Assembly: GCF_001440415.1 (NCBI RefSeq)
Contig: NZ_LLYA01000170.1
Location: forward strand, 124,001-188,000
DNA length: 64,000 nt
From: Bradyrhizobium retamae
GTDB taxonomy: Bacteria; Pseudomonadota; Alphaproteobacteria; Rhizobiales; Xanthobacteraceae
Direction of reading: 5' to 3'
Every line of letters begins with the position of its first letter. The stretch's first letter is position 1. A model generated the notes under the pieces. That model made no database searches. It saw only the letters and a list, made by a program, of their open reading frames with translations, and was not told the origin of the DNA. Below, one piece after another: positions 17,253 to 25,051 of this stretch. The position numbers were made by a program, and so were the translations under genes.

Positions 17253-17861
17253 CTACGCCGCGTGTAGGTCGCTCGCGGCCCTCAGCGCGCCGGCGACGGC
17301 TTTTTCGCGGTGCTCCGGGCCGACCTGAATGCCATCGGCGGAAATGAATTCGGGATTCCTGATGCCGATGAAGCCGAATACCCAGCGCAAATAGGTTTCG
17401 AGATGTTCGCCGAGCGCGGCCGGCGTGCCCGGGCCGTAATAGCCACCGCGCGAGATCGCGACGATGACGCGCTTGTTGCCGGCCAGCCCCTGGACACCTT
17501 GGGCATCGTATTTGAAGGTCTTCCCCGCGACCAGGATACGGTCGATCCAGGCCTTGAGCTGGCTCGGTATCGTGAAATTGTACATGGGCGCGCCGATCAC
17601 GACGATGTCGGCGGCCAGAAACTCTTCCAGGACAGCCTGACCGGCGGCGATATCCTCCCGCAATGCAGCTTCCGGGGCCGCTCCCTGGCCGGCAGCGAGG
17701 TGTGAGCCGGTGAGATGCGCCAGCGGGGTCAGCGTAAGATCACGGTAGCCGACTTCGAGGCCGGGGGTGGATTGACGGAGGCGGTCGACGATGGCGGCGG
17801 AAACCTGGCGGCTGACGGAGTGGGGGCCGAGAACGCTGGAATCGAGATGCAGAAGCTTCAT
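17253..17861 (-). CDS. azoR: FMN-dependent NADH:quinone reductase / azoreductase
   Basis: 202 residues, flavodoxin-like fold. FMN-binding LHLDSSVLGPHSVSRQVS at the N-terminus, the central block GAPMYNFTIPSQLKAWIDRI and SRGGYYGPG match AzoR. It reduces quinones and azo dyes by two-electron transfer, protecting from thiol-specific stress. It is divergent from an HxlR-family regulator, the same layout as the azoreductase and YodB/HxlR pairs of other bacteria. That context points to quinone or electrophile induction. Confidence 0.93.
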   Translation of the reverse strand: MKLLHLDSSVLGPHSVSRQVSAAIVDRLRQSTPGLEVGYRDLTLTPLAHLTGSHLAAGQGAAPEAALREDIAAGQAVLEEFLAADIVVIGAPMYNFTIPSQLKAWIDRILVAGKTFKYDAQGVQGLAGNKRVIVAISRGGYYGPGTPAALGEHLETYLRWVFGFIGIRNPEFISADGIQVGPEHREKAVAGALRAASDLHAA

Positions 17862-17958
17862 GAGGGGTCACCCTTGGTATACGTTTGTAACTGGCGCTAT
17901 ATGAGTGACTGTCGTAAGGTCCCGCAAGAACGCACATTTTTTACACCCGAGCACATCC
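17862..17958. promoter_or_regulatory. Divergent promoter region of azoR and the second HxlR gene
   Basis: 97 bp between two divergent genes, AT-richer than the flanks. It contains TTGGTATACGTTTGTAAC and GCTATATGAGTGACTGTCG, with the hexamer palindrome GTATAC near the azoR start. No long perfect dyad is seen, unlike at the first HxlR pair. Confidence 0.35.
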
Positions 17959-18360
17959 ATGAGACCCGAGCACAAAAAAGTGCCTGCCCTGCCAGCCGGT
18001 CCCCACCTCGACAGTGACTGCCGCGGCGCCGCATCCGTGCTGGCGCGGGTCGGCGATAAATGGAGCGTGTTCGTGATCATGATGCTTGGCGATGGCCCGA
18101 AGCGCTTCAACGAGATCAAGCGCATGATCGGCGGCATCTCGCAGCGCATGCTGACGCTGACGCTGCGCGGATTGGAACGCGATGGTCTTGTGACGCGAAC
18201 TGTGTTTCCAACCATTCCGCCGCGTGTCGACTACGAATTGACCGATCTGGGACGTGGCTTATCCAAGCCGGTGAAAGCTCTCGGCACCTGGGCGATCGAG
18301 CATCAGCCAGAGATTCAACATGCGCGGATGAAGTTCGACGCACGCAGCGAGAAGGACTAA
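17959..18360 (+). CDS. HxlR-family transcriptional regulator
   Basis: 133 residues. Winged helix with the family Cys in LDSDCRGAASVLARVGDKWS, then FNEIKRMIGGISQRMLTLTL (recognition helix) and YELTDLGRGLSKPVKALGTW. The start is set at ATG 17959 (MRPEHKKV). An in-frame GTG at 17905 would add 18 residues that do not resemble the family. It is divergent from azoR, its probable target. The stop overlaps the dprA stop by 4 bp (convergent), so read-through would make antisense to dprA. It is the second HxlR regulator in 3 kb. Confidence 0.9.
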   Translation: MRPEHKKVPALPAGPHLDSDCRGAASVLARVGDKWSVFVIMMLGDGPKRFNEIKRMIGGISQRMLTLTLRGLERDGLVTRTVFPTIPPRVDYELTDLGRGLSKPVKALGTWAIEHQPEIQHARMKFDARSEKD

Positions 18361-19472
18361 ATCAGCGACACCAGCCCGCCGCCGTGACGCTCCAGCCGTC
18401 CGGCGAGTTCGAGTTCGAGCAGCACTGTGCGAACGATGGTGGGCGAGAGGCCCGACATCCGGATCAGATCGTCGAGGCTGACTGGGCTCGGTCCCAGCAG
18501 CGCAACGATGTGCTCGCGTTCGCCTGGATCGGTGTCGAAGTCGAGCGGCTCGTCGTCCTCGCGCGCCTCGAGCGTGATCGGCCGTTCGAGGATCGGCTGA
18601 ATGGCGTTGATGACGTCGTTCGCTTCGGTGACCAGCGCTGCGCCCTGCTTGATCAGATCGTTGGTGCCGGCGGCGCGCGGATCGAGCGGCGAGCCGGGCA
18701 CCGCGAACACTTCGCGGCCCTGTTCGGCAGCCATCCGCGCCGTGATCAGCGATCCCGACCGATGCGCGGCCTCGATCACGACGACGCCGAGCGAGGCGCC
18801 CGAGATCAGGCGGTTGCGGCGTGGAAAGTCGCGGGCGCGTGGCACGTGGCCGAGCGGCATCTCGGAAATCGCTCCGCCTTGTTTGAGCAAGATCGCCAGC
18901 AAATCTTGATGCTCCGGTGGATAGATCCGGTCGTGGCCGCCGGCCAACGCCGCGACCGTGCCGCTTTCGATCGTCGCGCGATGCGCGGCCTGATCGATGC
19001 CGCGCGCCAGCCCGGAGATGACGACGAAGCCGGCGTCGCCGAGGTCGCGCGCCAATTGGCCGGCGAATTTCAATCCGGCGCCGGAAGCGTTGCGCGAGCC
19101 GACGATCGCGATCATCGGCCGCATCAGCGCGTCGGGCGTGCCGCGCACGCCGAGCAGCGGCGGCGGATCGTCGAGGGTCGCCAGCCGCGGCGGGTAAGCG
19201 GCTTCGCCCGGCGCCACCAGCGAAACGCCGATCTTGCTCGCCGCCGCGATCTCGGCCCGCGCTTGCTCTTCGCTGCAGATACGCCCCGAACGCGCAGCGC
19301 CGCCACGCCGCGCCAGATCGGGCAGCCGCTCCAGCGCCGCGCGCGCATTGCCAAAATGACTGATAAGCGAGTTGAAGGTGCGCGGGCCGACATTGTCGCT
19401 GCGGATCAGCCGCAGCCGGTCGATCCGCTCGGCGTCGGTGAGGTGAAGGGTTTGTGGCGTCCGGTCATGCAT
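18357..19472 (-). CDS. dprA: DNA-processing protein DprA
   Basis: 371-residue single-strand DNA-binding protein that loads RecA during natural transformation. Order: N-terminal SAM/HhH-like region (RLRLIRSDNVGPRTFNSL), Rossmann-like core with IVGSRNASGAGLKFA, GLARGIDQAAH and FPRRNRLISG, then a C-terminal winged-helix DML1-like domain (~305-371: ALLGPSPVSLDDLIRMSGLS). Full length. In relatives it lies next to topA; here a 3.4-kb cassette separates the two. Presence does not by itself show competence, as dprA is widespread in non-transformable bacteria. Confidence 0.95.
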   Translation of the reverse strand: MHDRTPQTLHLTDAERIDRLRLIRSDNVGPRTFNSLISHFGNARAALERLPDLARRGGAARSGRICSEEQARAEIAAASKIGVSLVAPGEAAYPPRLATLDDPPPLLGVRGTPDALMRPMIAIVGSRNASGAGLKFAGQLARDLGDAGFVVISGLARGIDQAAHRATIESGTVAALAGGHDRIYPPEHQDLLAILLKQGGAISEMPLGHVPRARDFPRRNRLISGASLGVVVIEAAHRSGSLITARMAAEQGREVFAVPGSPLDPRAAGTNDLIKQGAALVTEANDVINAIQPILERPITLEAREDDEPLDFDTDPGEREHIVALLGPSPVSLDDLIRMSGLSPTIVRTVLLELELAGRLERHGGGLVSLI

Positions 19473-19539
19473 GCGGACACAGCTTTGCCCAACCTGAGAT
19501 TGCGATCAACCTGTTTGACGTAAAAACGTCCTGAGCTTG

Positions 19540-19749
19540 CTAGCTGCAGCAGGCACCTTTGCCGCTTTCCTGAACGGGAGGACACGGCACGGAGCCGTAC
19601 GAGCAGAACACGCAGCAGTCTCCCGCCAGCGGTTTCAGCCTCTCGCCGCAGCCTTTACAGATATACAAAAACTGGCAGGCGTCCGTTGGCATTTGCTCAT
19701 CGGATTGATGGTTGCAGCGCGGACAGGTCAGGATGGATTCAAGCTGCAT
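19540..19749 (-). CDS. GDCCVxC domain protein (Cys form)
   Basis: 69-residue Cys-rich protein. It begins MQLESILTCPRC and contains the signature GDCCVFCSYGSVPCPPVQ. Other Cys residues are in CPRC, DACQF, YICKGC and the C-terminal CC. The family includes selenocysteine forms in other bacteria; here all positions are Cys (no in-frame TGA before the stop). It is often found near mercury or arsenic genes (from memory); none is adjacent here. The start is taken at ATG 19749, where homologues begin; a TTG at 19785 would add an unrelated Cys-rich stretch. Divergent from the amidase. Function unknown, probably metal or redox. Confidence 0.85.
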   Translation of the reverse strand: MQLESILTCPRCNHQSDEQMPTDACQFLYICKGCGERLKPLAGDCCVFCSYGSVPCPPVQESGKGACCS

Positions 19750-19832
19750 CACGACACACGGACAACTTTGACAGCGGCGGATCAATCATATTCCATCCAG
19801 CCGCCACGATCAAAAGCCGCAGGAACACGCCC

Positions 19833-21074
19833 ATGATCTCGGTCGCCGACCTTCAGCGCCGCATCGATGCTGGCGAACTTTCACCCGACAACGCCATCGC
19901 GCAGTCGCTGGAAGCGATCACCGCACAGGACAAAGCCATCGGCGCTTTCGTCTGCTGTACCGAAAATGTGCGCGCGGCAAACGCCGGACCGCTGCGCGGC
20001 ATTGCGGTGGGCATCAAGGACGTCATGGATACGGCGGAGTTTCCGACCGAAATGGGCTCGCCGATCTACCGGGGATATCGACCGCGCGCCGACGCCGCCG
20101 TCGTGATGATGCTGAAGCAGGCGGGCGCAAGCATCATCGGCAAGACCACGACGACGGCATTCGCCTCGATGGATCCGACGCCGACGCTCAATCCGCACAA
20201 CAAGGGTCATACACCCGGCGGATCATCATCGGGCTCGGCCGCAGCGGTTGCGGCCGGCATGATCCCGCTGGCACTGGGGACGCAGACCGGCGGTTCGGTG
20301 ATCCGGCCGGCCTCGTTCTGTGGCGTCGCCGCGATCAAGCCGTCCTACCGCTTGCTGCCGACGGTTGGCGTCAAATGCTACTCGTGGACGCTTGATACGG
20401 TGGGGCTGTTCGCGGCCGGCATTGATGACGTCGCGCGCGGGTTGTCCGCGATGACCGGTCGGCCCGAATTGCTTCTGCCGCACACGATTCCAACACCACG
20501 CATCGGCTTTGTGCTCCAGGATTTCGCCGGCGCGCCGGAAACGTCGGGCCAGGCGGCGTTGCGGATTGCGACGCGAGCGGTGGAGAAAGCCGGTGCGTAC
20601 GTGCGTGCGCTGAACCTGCCCCAGATTTTTGCCGACGCATGGGCTGCGCAGCCGATCGTGCAGGAATTCGAGGCGCATCGGGCGCTCGCCTGGGAATACC
20701 GTGAACATTACGCGGAGATGGCGCCGCTCTTGCGGGCCAAGCTGGATGGGAGCAGGGACACAACGCCCGCCGCGTATGACGCGGCGATTGGAATAGCGAA
20801 CCGCGCCAGACAAGCGCTGGAAAAGGTGTTCGATGATGGCGATGTGTTGCTGACCTTGTCGGCACCTGGCGTGGCACCGAAGGGATTGGGCTCGACCGGC
20901 GACGCCCGTTATAACCGGCTGTGGACGCTGATGGGTGTGCCGTGCGTCAACGTTCCGGCTCTTGTGGCGGAAGTCAATTTGCCGGTGGGCGTGCAGGTGA
21001 TTGCGAGATACGGCGCTGATGCCCAAGCCCTCGCGGCGGCGCGATTTGTGGAGGGGGCGCTTGCGCGTCGATAG
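19833..21074 (+). CDS. Amidase (amidase signature family)
   Basis: 413 residues. The Ser-cisSer-Lys triad is visible: Lys in VGIKDVMDT, the Gly/Ser-rich loop GGSSSGSAAAVAAG and nucleophile Ser in GTQTGGSVIRPASF. It hydrolyses an amide bond of unknown substrate. It is shorter than GatA and lies away from gatC/gatB, so it is not the transamidosome subunit (a true gatA is at 34579). The start at 19833 follows AGGAACACGCCC; upstream in-frame codons overlap the divergent GDCCVxC gene. It sits between dprA and plsY, which are near neighbours in relatives, so it looks like an insertion (inference). Confidence 0.9.
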   Translation: MISVADLQRRIDAGELSPDNAIAQSLEAITAQDKAIGAFVCCTENVRAANAGPLRGIAVGIKDVMDTAEFPTEMGSPIYRGYRPRADAAVVMMLKQAGASIIGKTTTTAFASMDPTPTLNPHNKGHTPGGSSSGSAAAVAAGMIPLALGTQTGGSVIRPASFCGVAAIKPSYRLLPTVGVKCYSWTLDTVGLFAAGIDDVARGLSAMTGRPELLLPHTIPTPRIGFVLQDFAGAPETSGQAALRIATRAVEKAGAYVRALNLPQIFADAWAAQPIVQEFEAHRALAWEYREHYAEMAPLLRAKLDGSRDTTPAAYDAAIGIANRARQALEKVFDDGDVLLTLSAPGVAPKGLGSTGDARYNRLWTLMGVPCVNVPALVAEVNLPVGVQVIARYGADAQALAAARFVEGALARR

Positions 21075-21078
21075 AGCC

Positions 21079-21154
21079 GTAGCTCGGATGAGCGCAGCGA
21101 CATCCGGGAACAGTCTAACGCCGATCCGGATATCGCTGCGCTCATCCGGGCTAC
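21079..21154. repeat. Inverted repeat, GGATGAGCGCAGCGA family
   Basis: Arms GTAGCTCGGATGAGCGCAGC and GCTGCGCTCATCCGGGCTAC pair nearly perfectly over about 29 bp around a 19-bp centre. It lies between the convergent amidase and plsY stops, so it may also end both transcripts. Only copy of this family in the window. Confidence 0.75.
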
Positions 21155-21169
21155 GAGAGCCGGGACATC

Positions 21170-21763
21170 TTACCTCGCCCCGATCCGTCCTTCAGTCCCG
21201 GCCTGCAGCCGTTTGATATTCTCGCTGTGCTTCCAGAACAGCAGCAGCGTCAGCACGACGAACAGCGACGCCAGCGCGGGGTGGCCGAACCACCACAGGA
21301 ACAGCGGGGTGACGAATGCGGCAACCAGCGCCGACAGTGACGAATAGCGCGTGGTGAGGGCGGTGGCCAACCAGATCAGGCAGAACATCACGGCCCCCGG
21401 CCAGAACAGGCCGATCAGCACGCCAATATAGGTGGCGACGCCTTTGCCGCCGTTGAATTTGAGCCAGACCGGGAAGAGGTGACCGAGGAATGCGCCGAGC
21501 GCGGCCAGCATCGCCGCATCGGCGCCGCCGAAATAGCCTGCGATCATCACCGCAACCGTACCCTTGAGCATATCGCCGATCAGCGTCGCAGCGGCGAGGC
21601 CCTTGCGCCCCGTGCGCAATACGTTGGTGGCACCGATGTTGCCAGAGCCGATCGAGCGCAGGTCCTGCGTGCCCGCGACTGTGGTCAGTACCACCCCGAA
21701 GGGAATCGAGCCCAGCAGATAGCCGAGAACGAAAGCCAACGGCAGCCATACTTCAGGTGACAT
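21170..21763 (-). CDS. plsY: Glycerol-3-phosphate acyltransferase PlsY
   Basis: 197-residue inner-membrane enzyme that moves an acyl group from acyl-phosphate to glycerol-3-phosphate, the first step of phospholipid synthesis. Five hydrophobic segments. The three family motifs are GSIPFGVVL with SGNIGATNVLR, KFNGGKGVAT and, near the end, LFWKHSENIKRLQAGTE. The start is set at ATG 21763 because GGAG lies 8 bp upstream; a GTG at 21772 is only 1 bp from it. It follows pyrC' on the same strand with a 33-bp gap, the usual pyrB-pyrC-plsY order. Confidence 0.95.
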   Translation of the reverse strand: MSPEVWLPLAFVLGYLLGSIPFGVVLTTVAGTQDLRSIGSGNIGATNVLRTGRKGLAAATLIGDMLKGTVAVMIAGYFGGADAAMLAALGAFLGHLFPVWLKFNGGKGVATYIGVLIGLFWPGAVMFCLIWLATALTTRYSSLSALVAAFVTPLFLWWFGHPALASLFVVLTLLLFWKHSENIKRLQAGTEGRIGAR

Positions 21764-21796
21764 CGCCGTCACTCCACGCGGGCTGGTTCGGACGAA

Positions 21797-23098
21797 TCAG
21801 ACGTGTTCATAAACTGTCCGCCCGCCCACGATAGTACGCACGACGCGCCCCGAGAAGCGGGCTTCGTCGAACGGCGTGTTCTTGCACTGCGATTTGAGGT
21901 CGGCGGGATCGAGCACCCAGGGCGTATCGGGGTCGATGACGATCACGTCGGCCGGGGAACCCGCCCGCAGCGAGCCGCCGGGCAGGCCGAGAAGCTCCGC
22001 AGGGCGGGTCGACATCGCCCGGATCAGCGTCTTGAAGTCCATCTCGCCGTTGTGGATCAGCCGGAGCGCCGCCGGCAGCATGGTCTGCAGCCCGACCGCG
22101 CCGGAAGCCGCTTCCGCAAACGGCAGCCGCTTCACCTCGACGTCCTGTGGATTGTGATCGGACATCACGACATCGACCAGGCCGGAGGCGACCGCTGCGA
22201 CGAGGGCGAGGCGGTCCTCCTCGGTGCGTAGCGGCGGCGAAAGCTTCAGGAAGGTGCGGTAGGGACCGATGTCGTTTTCGTTCAGCGTGACGTGGTTGAT
22301 CGATACGGAAGCGCTGACGTCGAGGCCGGCGTCGCGCGCACGTTTGAGGATTTCCAGCGACTCGATCGACGATAGCGAGGCCGCGTGATAGCGCCCGCCG
22401 GTCAACGCCACCAGGCGCATATCGCGCTCCAGCATCACGGCCTCGGCGGCGTTGGGAATGCCGGCGAGCCCAAGCCGGGCGGCGAACTCGCCCTCGTTCA
22501 TCACGCCTTCGCCGACGAGATCAGGGTCCTCGGTGTGGTGCACGATCAGCGCGTCGAAATCGCGCGCATAAGTCAGCGCTCGGCGCATCACCTGCGCGTT
22601 GGTGACGCTCTTGTCGCCATCGGTAAAGGCGACCGCGCCGGCAGCCTTCAAGAGGCCGATCTCGGTCATTTCCTGACCGCCTAGCCCCTTGGTCAGCGCC
22701 GCCATCGGGTGGATGTTGACGATCGCGGTGTCGCGGGCGCGGCGCAGCACGAAGTCGACGGTGGCCGAATTGTCGATGACGGGCGAAGTGTCCGGCTGGC
22801 AGATGATGGTGGTGATGCCGCCGGCGGCCGCCGCCTGGCTTGCGGAGGCAAAGGTTTCGCGGTGGCTGGCGCCGGGTTCGCCGACAAAGGCGCGCATGTC
22901 GATCAGCCCGGGGGCGACGATCTTGCCGGCACAATTGATGATGTCGGTACCTTCAGGCACGCCGGCAGCGCCGATGCCGCGCCGGGAGTCACGGATCGTT
23001 CCGTCCGCAATCAGGACGTCGCCGGGGCCGTCAAGGTCCCTGGAGGGATCGACGACGCGGGCATTGGCGAGCAGGATCGGGCGGCGGTCGGTCAGCAT
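21797..23098 (-). CDS. pyrC: Dihydroorotase-like protein PyrC' (zinc ligands missing)
   Basis: 433-residue amidohydrolase-fold protein downstream of pyrB, 2 bp apart. Active dihydroorotases carry DxHxHxR at the first strand; here residues 67-73 read DMRAFVG, so both His zinc ligands and the substrate-binding Arg are gone. The later ATDHAPH block reads MSDHNPQ, losing another conserved His. The fold is otherwise intact: QPDTSPVIDN, SINHVTLNENDIGPYRTFLK, LSTRPAELLGLP-like MSTRPAELLGLP. In Pseudomonas the equivalent PyrC' is inactive and needed for assembly of aspartate carbamoyltransferase. The same role is inferred; a catalytic dihydroorotase must be encoded elsewhere. Confidence 0.92.
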   Translation of the reverse strand: MLTDRRPILLANARVVDPSRDLDGPGDVLIADGTIRDSRRGIGAAGVPEGTDIINCAGKIVAPGLIDMRAFVGEPGASHRETFASASQAAAAGGITTIICQPDTSPVIDNSATVDFVLRRARDTAIVNIHPMAALTKGLGGQEMTEIGLLKAAGAVAFTDGDKSVTNAQVMRRALTYARDFDALIVHHTEDPDLVGEGVMNEGEFAARLGLAGIPNAAEAVMLERDMRLVALTGGRYHAASLSSIESLEILKRARDAGLDVSASVSINHVTLNENDIGPYRTFLKLSPPLRTEEDRLALVAAVASGLVDVVMSDHNPQDVEVKRLPFAEAASGAVGLQTMLPAALRLIHNGEMDFKTLIRAMSTRPAELLGLPGGSLRAGSPADVIVIDPDTPWVLDPADLKSQCKNTPFDEARFSGRVVRTIVGGRTVYEHV

Positions 23099-23100
23099 GA

Positions 23101-24054
23101 TTACGCGTTCGGCAGGTTGCGGGCGAGCGCTTCAAGCACCGCCATGCGCACTGCCACTCCCATTTCCACCTGTTCACGGATCAGCGATTGCGCGCCGTCG
23201 GCCACGATCGAGTCGATCTCGACGCCGCGGTTCATCGGGCCCGGATGCATTACCAGCGCGTCCGGCTTGGCGTAAGCGAGCTTCTTCTGGTCGAGGCCGA
23301 AATAGTGGAAATATTCGCCCGACGACGGCACGAAGGAGCCGTTCATGCGCTCGCGCTGCAGCCGTAGCATCATCACGATATCGGCGCCGTTGAGGCCTTC
23401 GCGCATGTCGCGCGCGACCTCGACGCCCATCCGTTCGATACCGCGCGGCAGCAGCGTCGAGGGGGCGACGACGCGGACGCGCGCGCCCATGGTGTTGAGC
23501 AGGAGGATATTGGAGCGCGCTACGCGGGAATGCATGACGTCGCCGCAGATCGCGATCACGAGGCCTTCCAGCCGGCCCTTATTCCGGCGGATGGTCAGTG
23601 CGTCCAGCAGCGCCTGGGTCGGATGTTCGTGCGCGCCGTCGCCGGCATTGATCACGGAACCGTCAACCTTGCGCGCCAGAAGTTCCACCGCGCCAGAGGC
23701 GTGGTGCCGCACCACCAGGATGTCCGGGTGCATGGCGTTGAGCGTCACGGCTGTGTCCATCAGCGTCTCGCCCTTGCGGATCGAGGACGAGGACACCGAC
23801 ATGTTCATGACGTCGGCGCCAAGCCGTTTTCCCGCCAGTTCGAACGAGGATTGGGTTCGGGTAGACGCCTCGAAAAACAGGTTCACCTGGGTCCGACCGC
23901 GCAAGGAGGTGCGCTTTTTGTCCACCTGGCGGTTGAGCTCGACATATTCCTCGGAAAGGTCGAGCAGGCCGGTAATGTCGGCAGCGGAAAGCCCCTCGAT
24001 TCCCAGCAAGTGCCGGTGCCCGAGGACGAAGGTCGATTTCGATGCAGGGGTCAT
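23101..24054 (-). CDS. pyrB: Aspartate carbamoyltransferase catalytic subunit
   Basis: 317 residues. Carbamoyl phosphate + aspartate to carbamoyl aspartate, the first committed pyrimidine step. Carbamoyl-phosphate-binding STRT at 64-67 (FFEASTRTQSSFE), HPTQALLDAL and the aspartate-domain HPGPMNRG are present. The start is set at 24054 (MTPASKSTFVLGHRHLLGIE), where homologues begin; in-frame Met codons up to 24093 add a short unrelated stretch. No pyrI regulatory subunit is nearby; with the PyrC' gene 2 bp downstream it fits the class A dodecamer of PyrB plus PyrC'. Confidence 0.95.
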   Translation of the reverse strand: MTPASKSTFVLGHRHLLGIEGLSAADITGLLDLSEEYVELNRQVDKKRTSLRGRTQVNLFFEASTRTQSSFELAGKRLGADVMNMSVSSSSIRKGETLMDTAVTLNAMHPDILVVRHHASGAVELLARKVDGSVINAGDGAHEHPTQALLDALTIRRNKGRLEGLVIAICGDVMHSRVARSNILLLNTMGARVRVVAPSTLLPRGIERMGVEVARDMREGLNGADIVMMLRLQRERMNGSFVPSSGEYFHYFGLDQKKLAYAKPDALVMHPGPMNRGVEIDSIVADGAQSLIREQVEMGVAVRMAVLEALARNLPNA

Positions 24055-24225
24055 TAAAGCGAGAGCTATAGGCAGAGATGCCATGCAGGGCAAGCTTCAA
24101 ATCCGAGGTACCGACTTATCCACTAGCGCTTCCGCGACAGGGTAAATCCGCGCACCTGGGGATTCCACTAGAATGGCCAGGATTGGCACGCGATACATCG
24201 GGGAAAACGTGCGGCATTTCACTCA

Positions 24226-25029
24226 ATGCATTCGGACCATGTGGGCACCGGCGTGACTGTTGGCAGGGGTGCTGGAAGGCGGGTGGCACTCGCGGCGATA
24301 TTCGCGGCGGGTTGCATCGCGAGCGCCGCCGCGCAGGCGCCAAAACTGCCTGCCGGTTTCGTTTATCTGCGCGACATCGATCCGACCATCATCCAGGATA
24401 TCCGTTACGCCGGCTCGAACAATCTTGTCGGCCGTCCGCTGCGGGGCTATCAGGCTGCCGAATGCGTGGTGAAGCGCGAGGTCGGCATGCGCTTGAAGAG
24501 CGTTCAGGAAGAACTCGCGCTGCAGAACCTGGCGCTAAAGATGTTCGATTGCTACCGCCCGGTGCGCGCGGTGGCCGACATGGTGGCCTGGTCGCGCGAT
24601 GGCCGCGAAACACCGGCGCGGAAGCGCTACAATCCATCGTTCCGCAAGGCCGACCTGTTTCGCCTGGGCTATATTGCCGAACGTTCCGGGCATTCGACCG
24701 GAGCTGCGCTCGATCTCACATTGGTTGATCTGAAGGCCGACAATTCGGCAACCTTCGATCCCGCCAAGGATTATGCCGACTGCATCGCCAACGTGAACCT
24801 GCGCGCGCCGGAAGGCAGCGTCGATATGGGCACCGGCTACGATTGTTCCGACGCCAAGTCGCACACGGCGGCGAAATCCATCACCGCAGCGCAACGCCGC
24901 TGGCGGGAGAAGCTGGTCCAGGTGATGGCGCGGCGAGGATTTGTAAACTATTCGAAGGAGTGGTGGCACTTTTCGCTGCCGGGCGCGGGCGGGCAGGCCT
25001 ATGATTTCCCGATCACGCCGCGGAAGTGA
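24226..25029 (+). CDS. M15 D-Ala-D-Ala dipeptidase (VanX-like), exported
   Basis: 267 residues. N-terminal signal peptide (RRVALAAIFAAGCIASAAAQA). The zinc-peptidase motifs are SGHSTGAALDLTL (SxHxxGxAxD) and EWWHF (catalytic Glu and third ligand His). It also has FDCYRPVRAVADM, the substrate-pocket Arg region. VanX and DdpX cleave D-Ala-D-Ala dipeptide. A signal peptide places this one in the periplasm, consistent with peptidoglycan turnover rather than glycopeptide resistance; no vanA or vanH ligase genes are near. Stands alone before an acyl-CoA dehydrogenase 22 bp downstream. Confidence 0.9.
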   Translation: MHSDHVGTGVTVGRGAGRRVALAAIFAAGCIASAAAQAPKLPAGFVYLRDIDPTIIQDIRYAGSNNLVGRPLRGYQAAECVVKREVGMRLKSVQEELALQNLALKMFDCYRPVRAVADMVAWSRDGRETPARKRYNPSFRKADLFRLGYIAERSGHSTGAALDLTLVDLKADNSATFDPAKDYADCIANVNLRAPEGSVDMGTGYDCSDAKSHTAAKSITAAQRRWREKLVQVMARRGFVNYSKEWWHFSLPGAGGQAYDFPITPRK

Positions 25030-25051
25030 TTTAACTGTTCCAGGATCAGCC

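Noticed and set aside
19540..19749. Selenocysteine in the GDCCVxC protein
   Set aside because: All motif positions are Cys codons and the only TGA/TAA/TAG in frame is the final stop; no SECIS-like hairpin needed.
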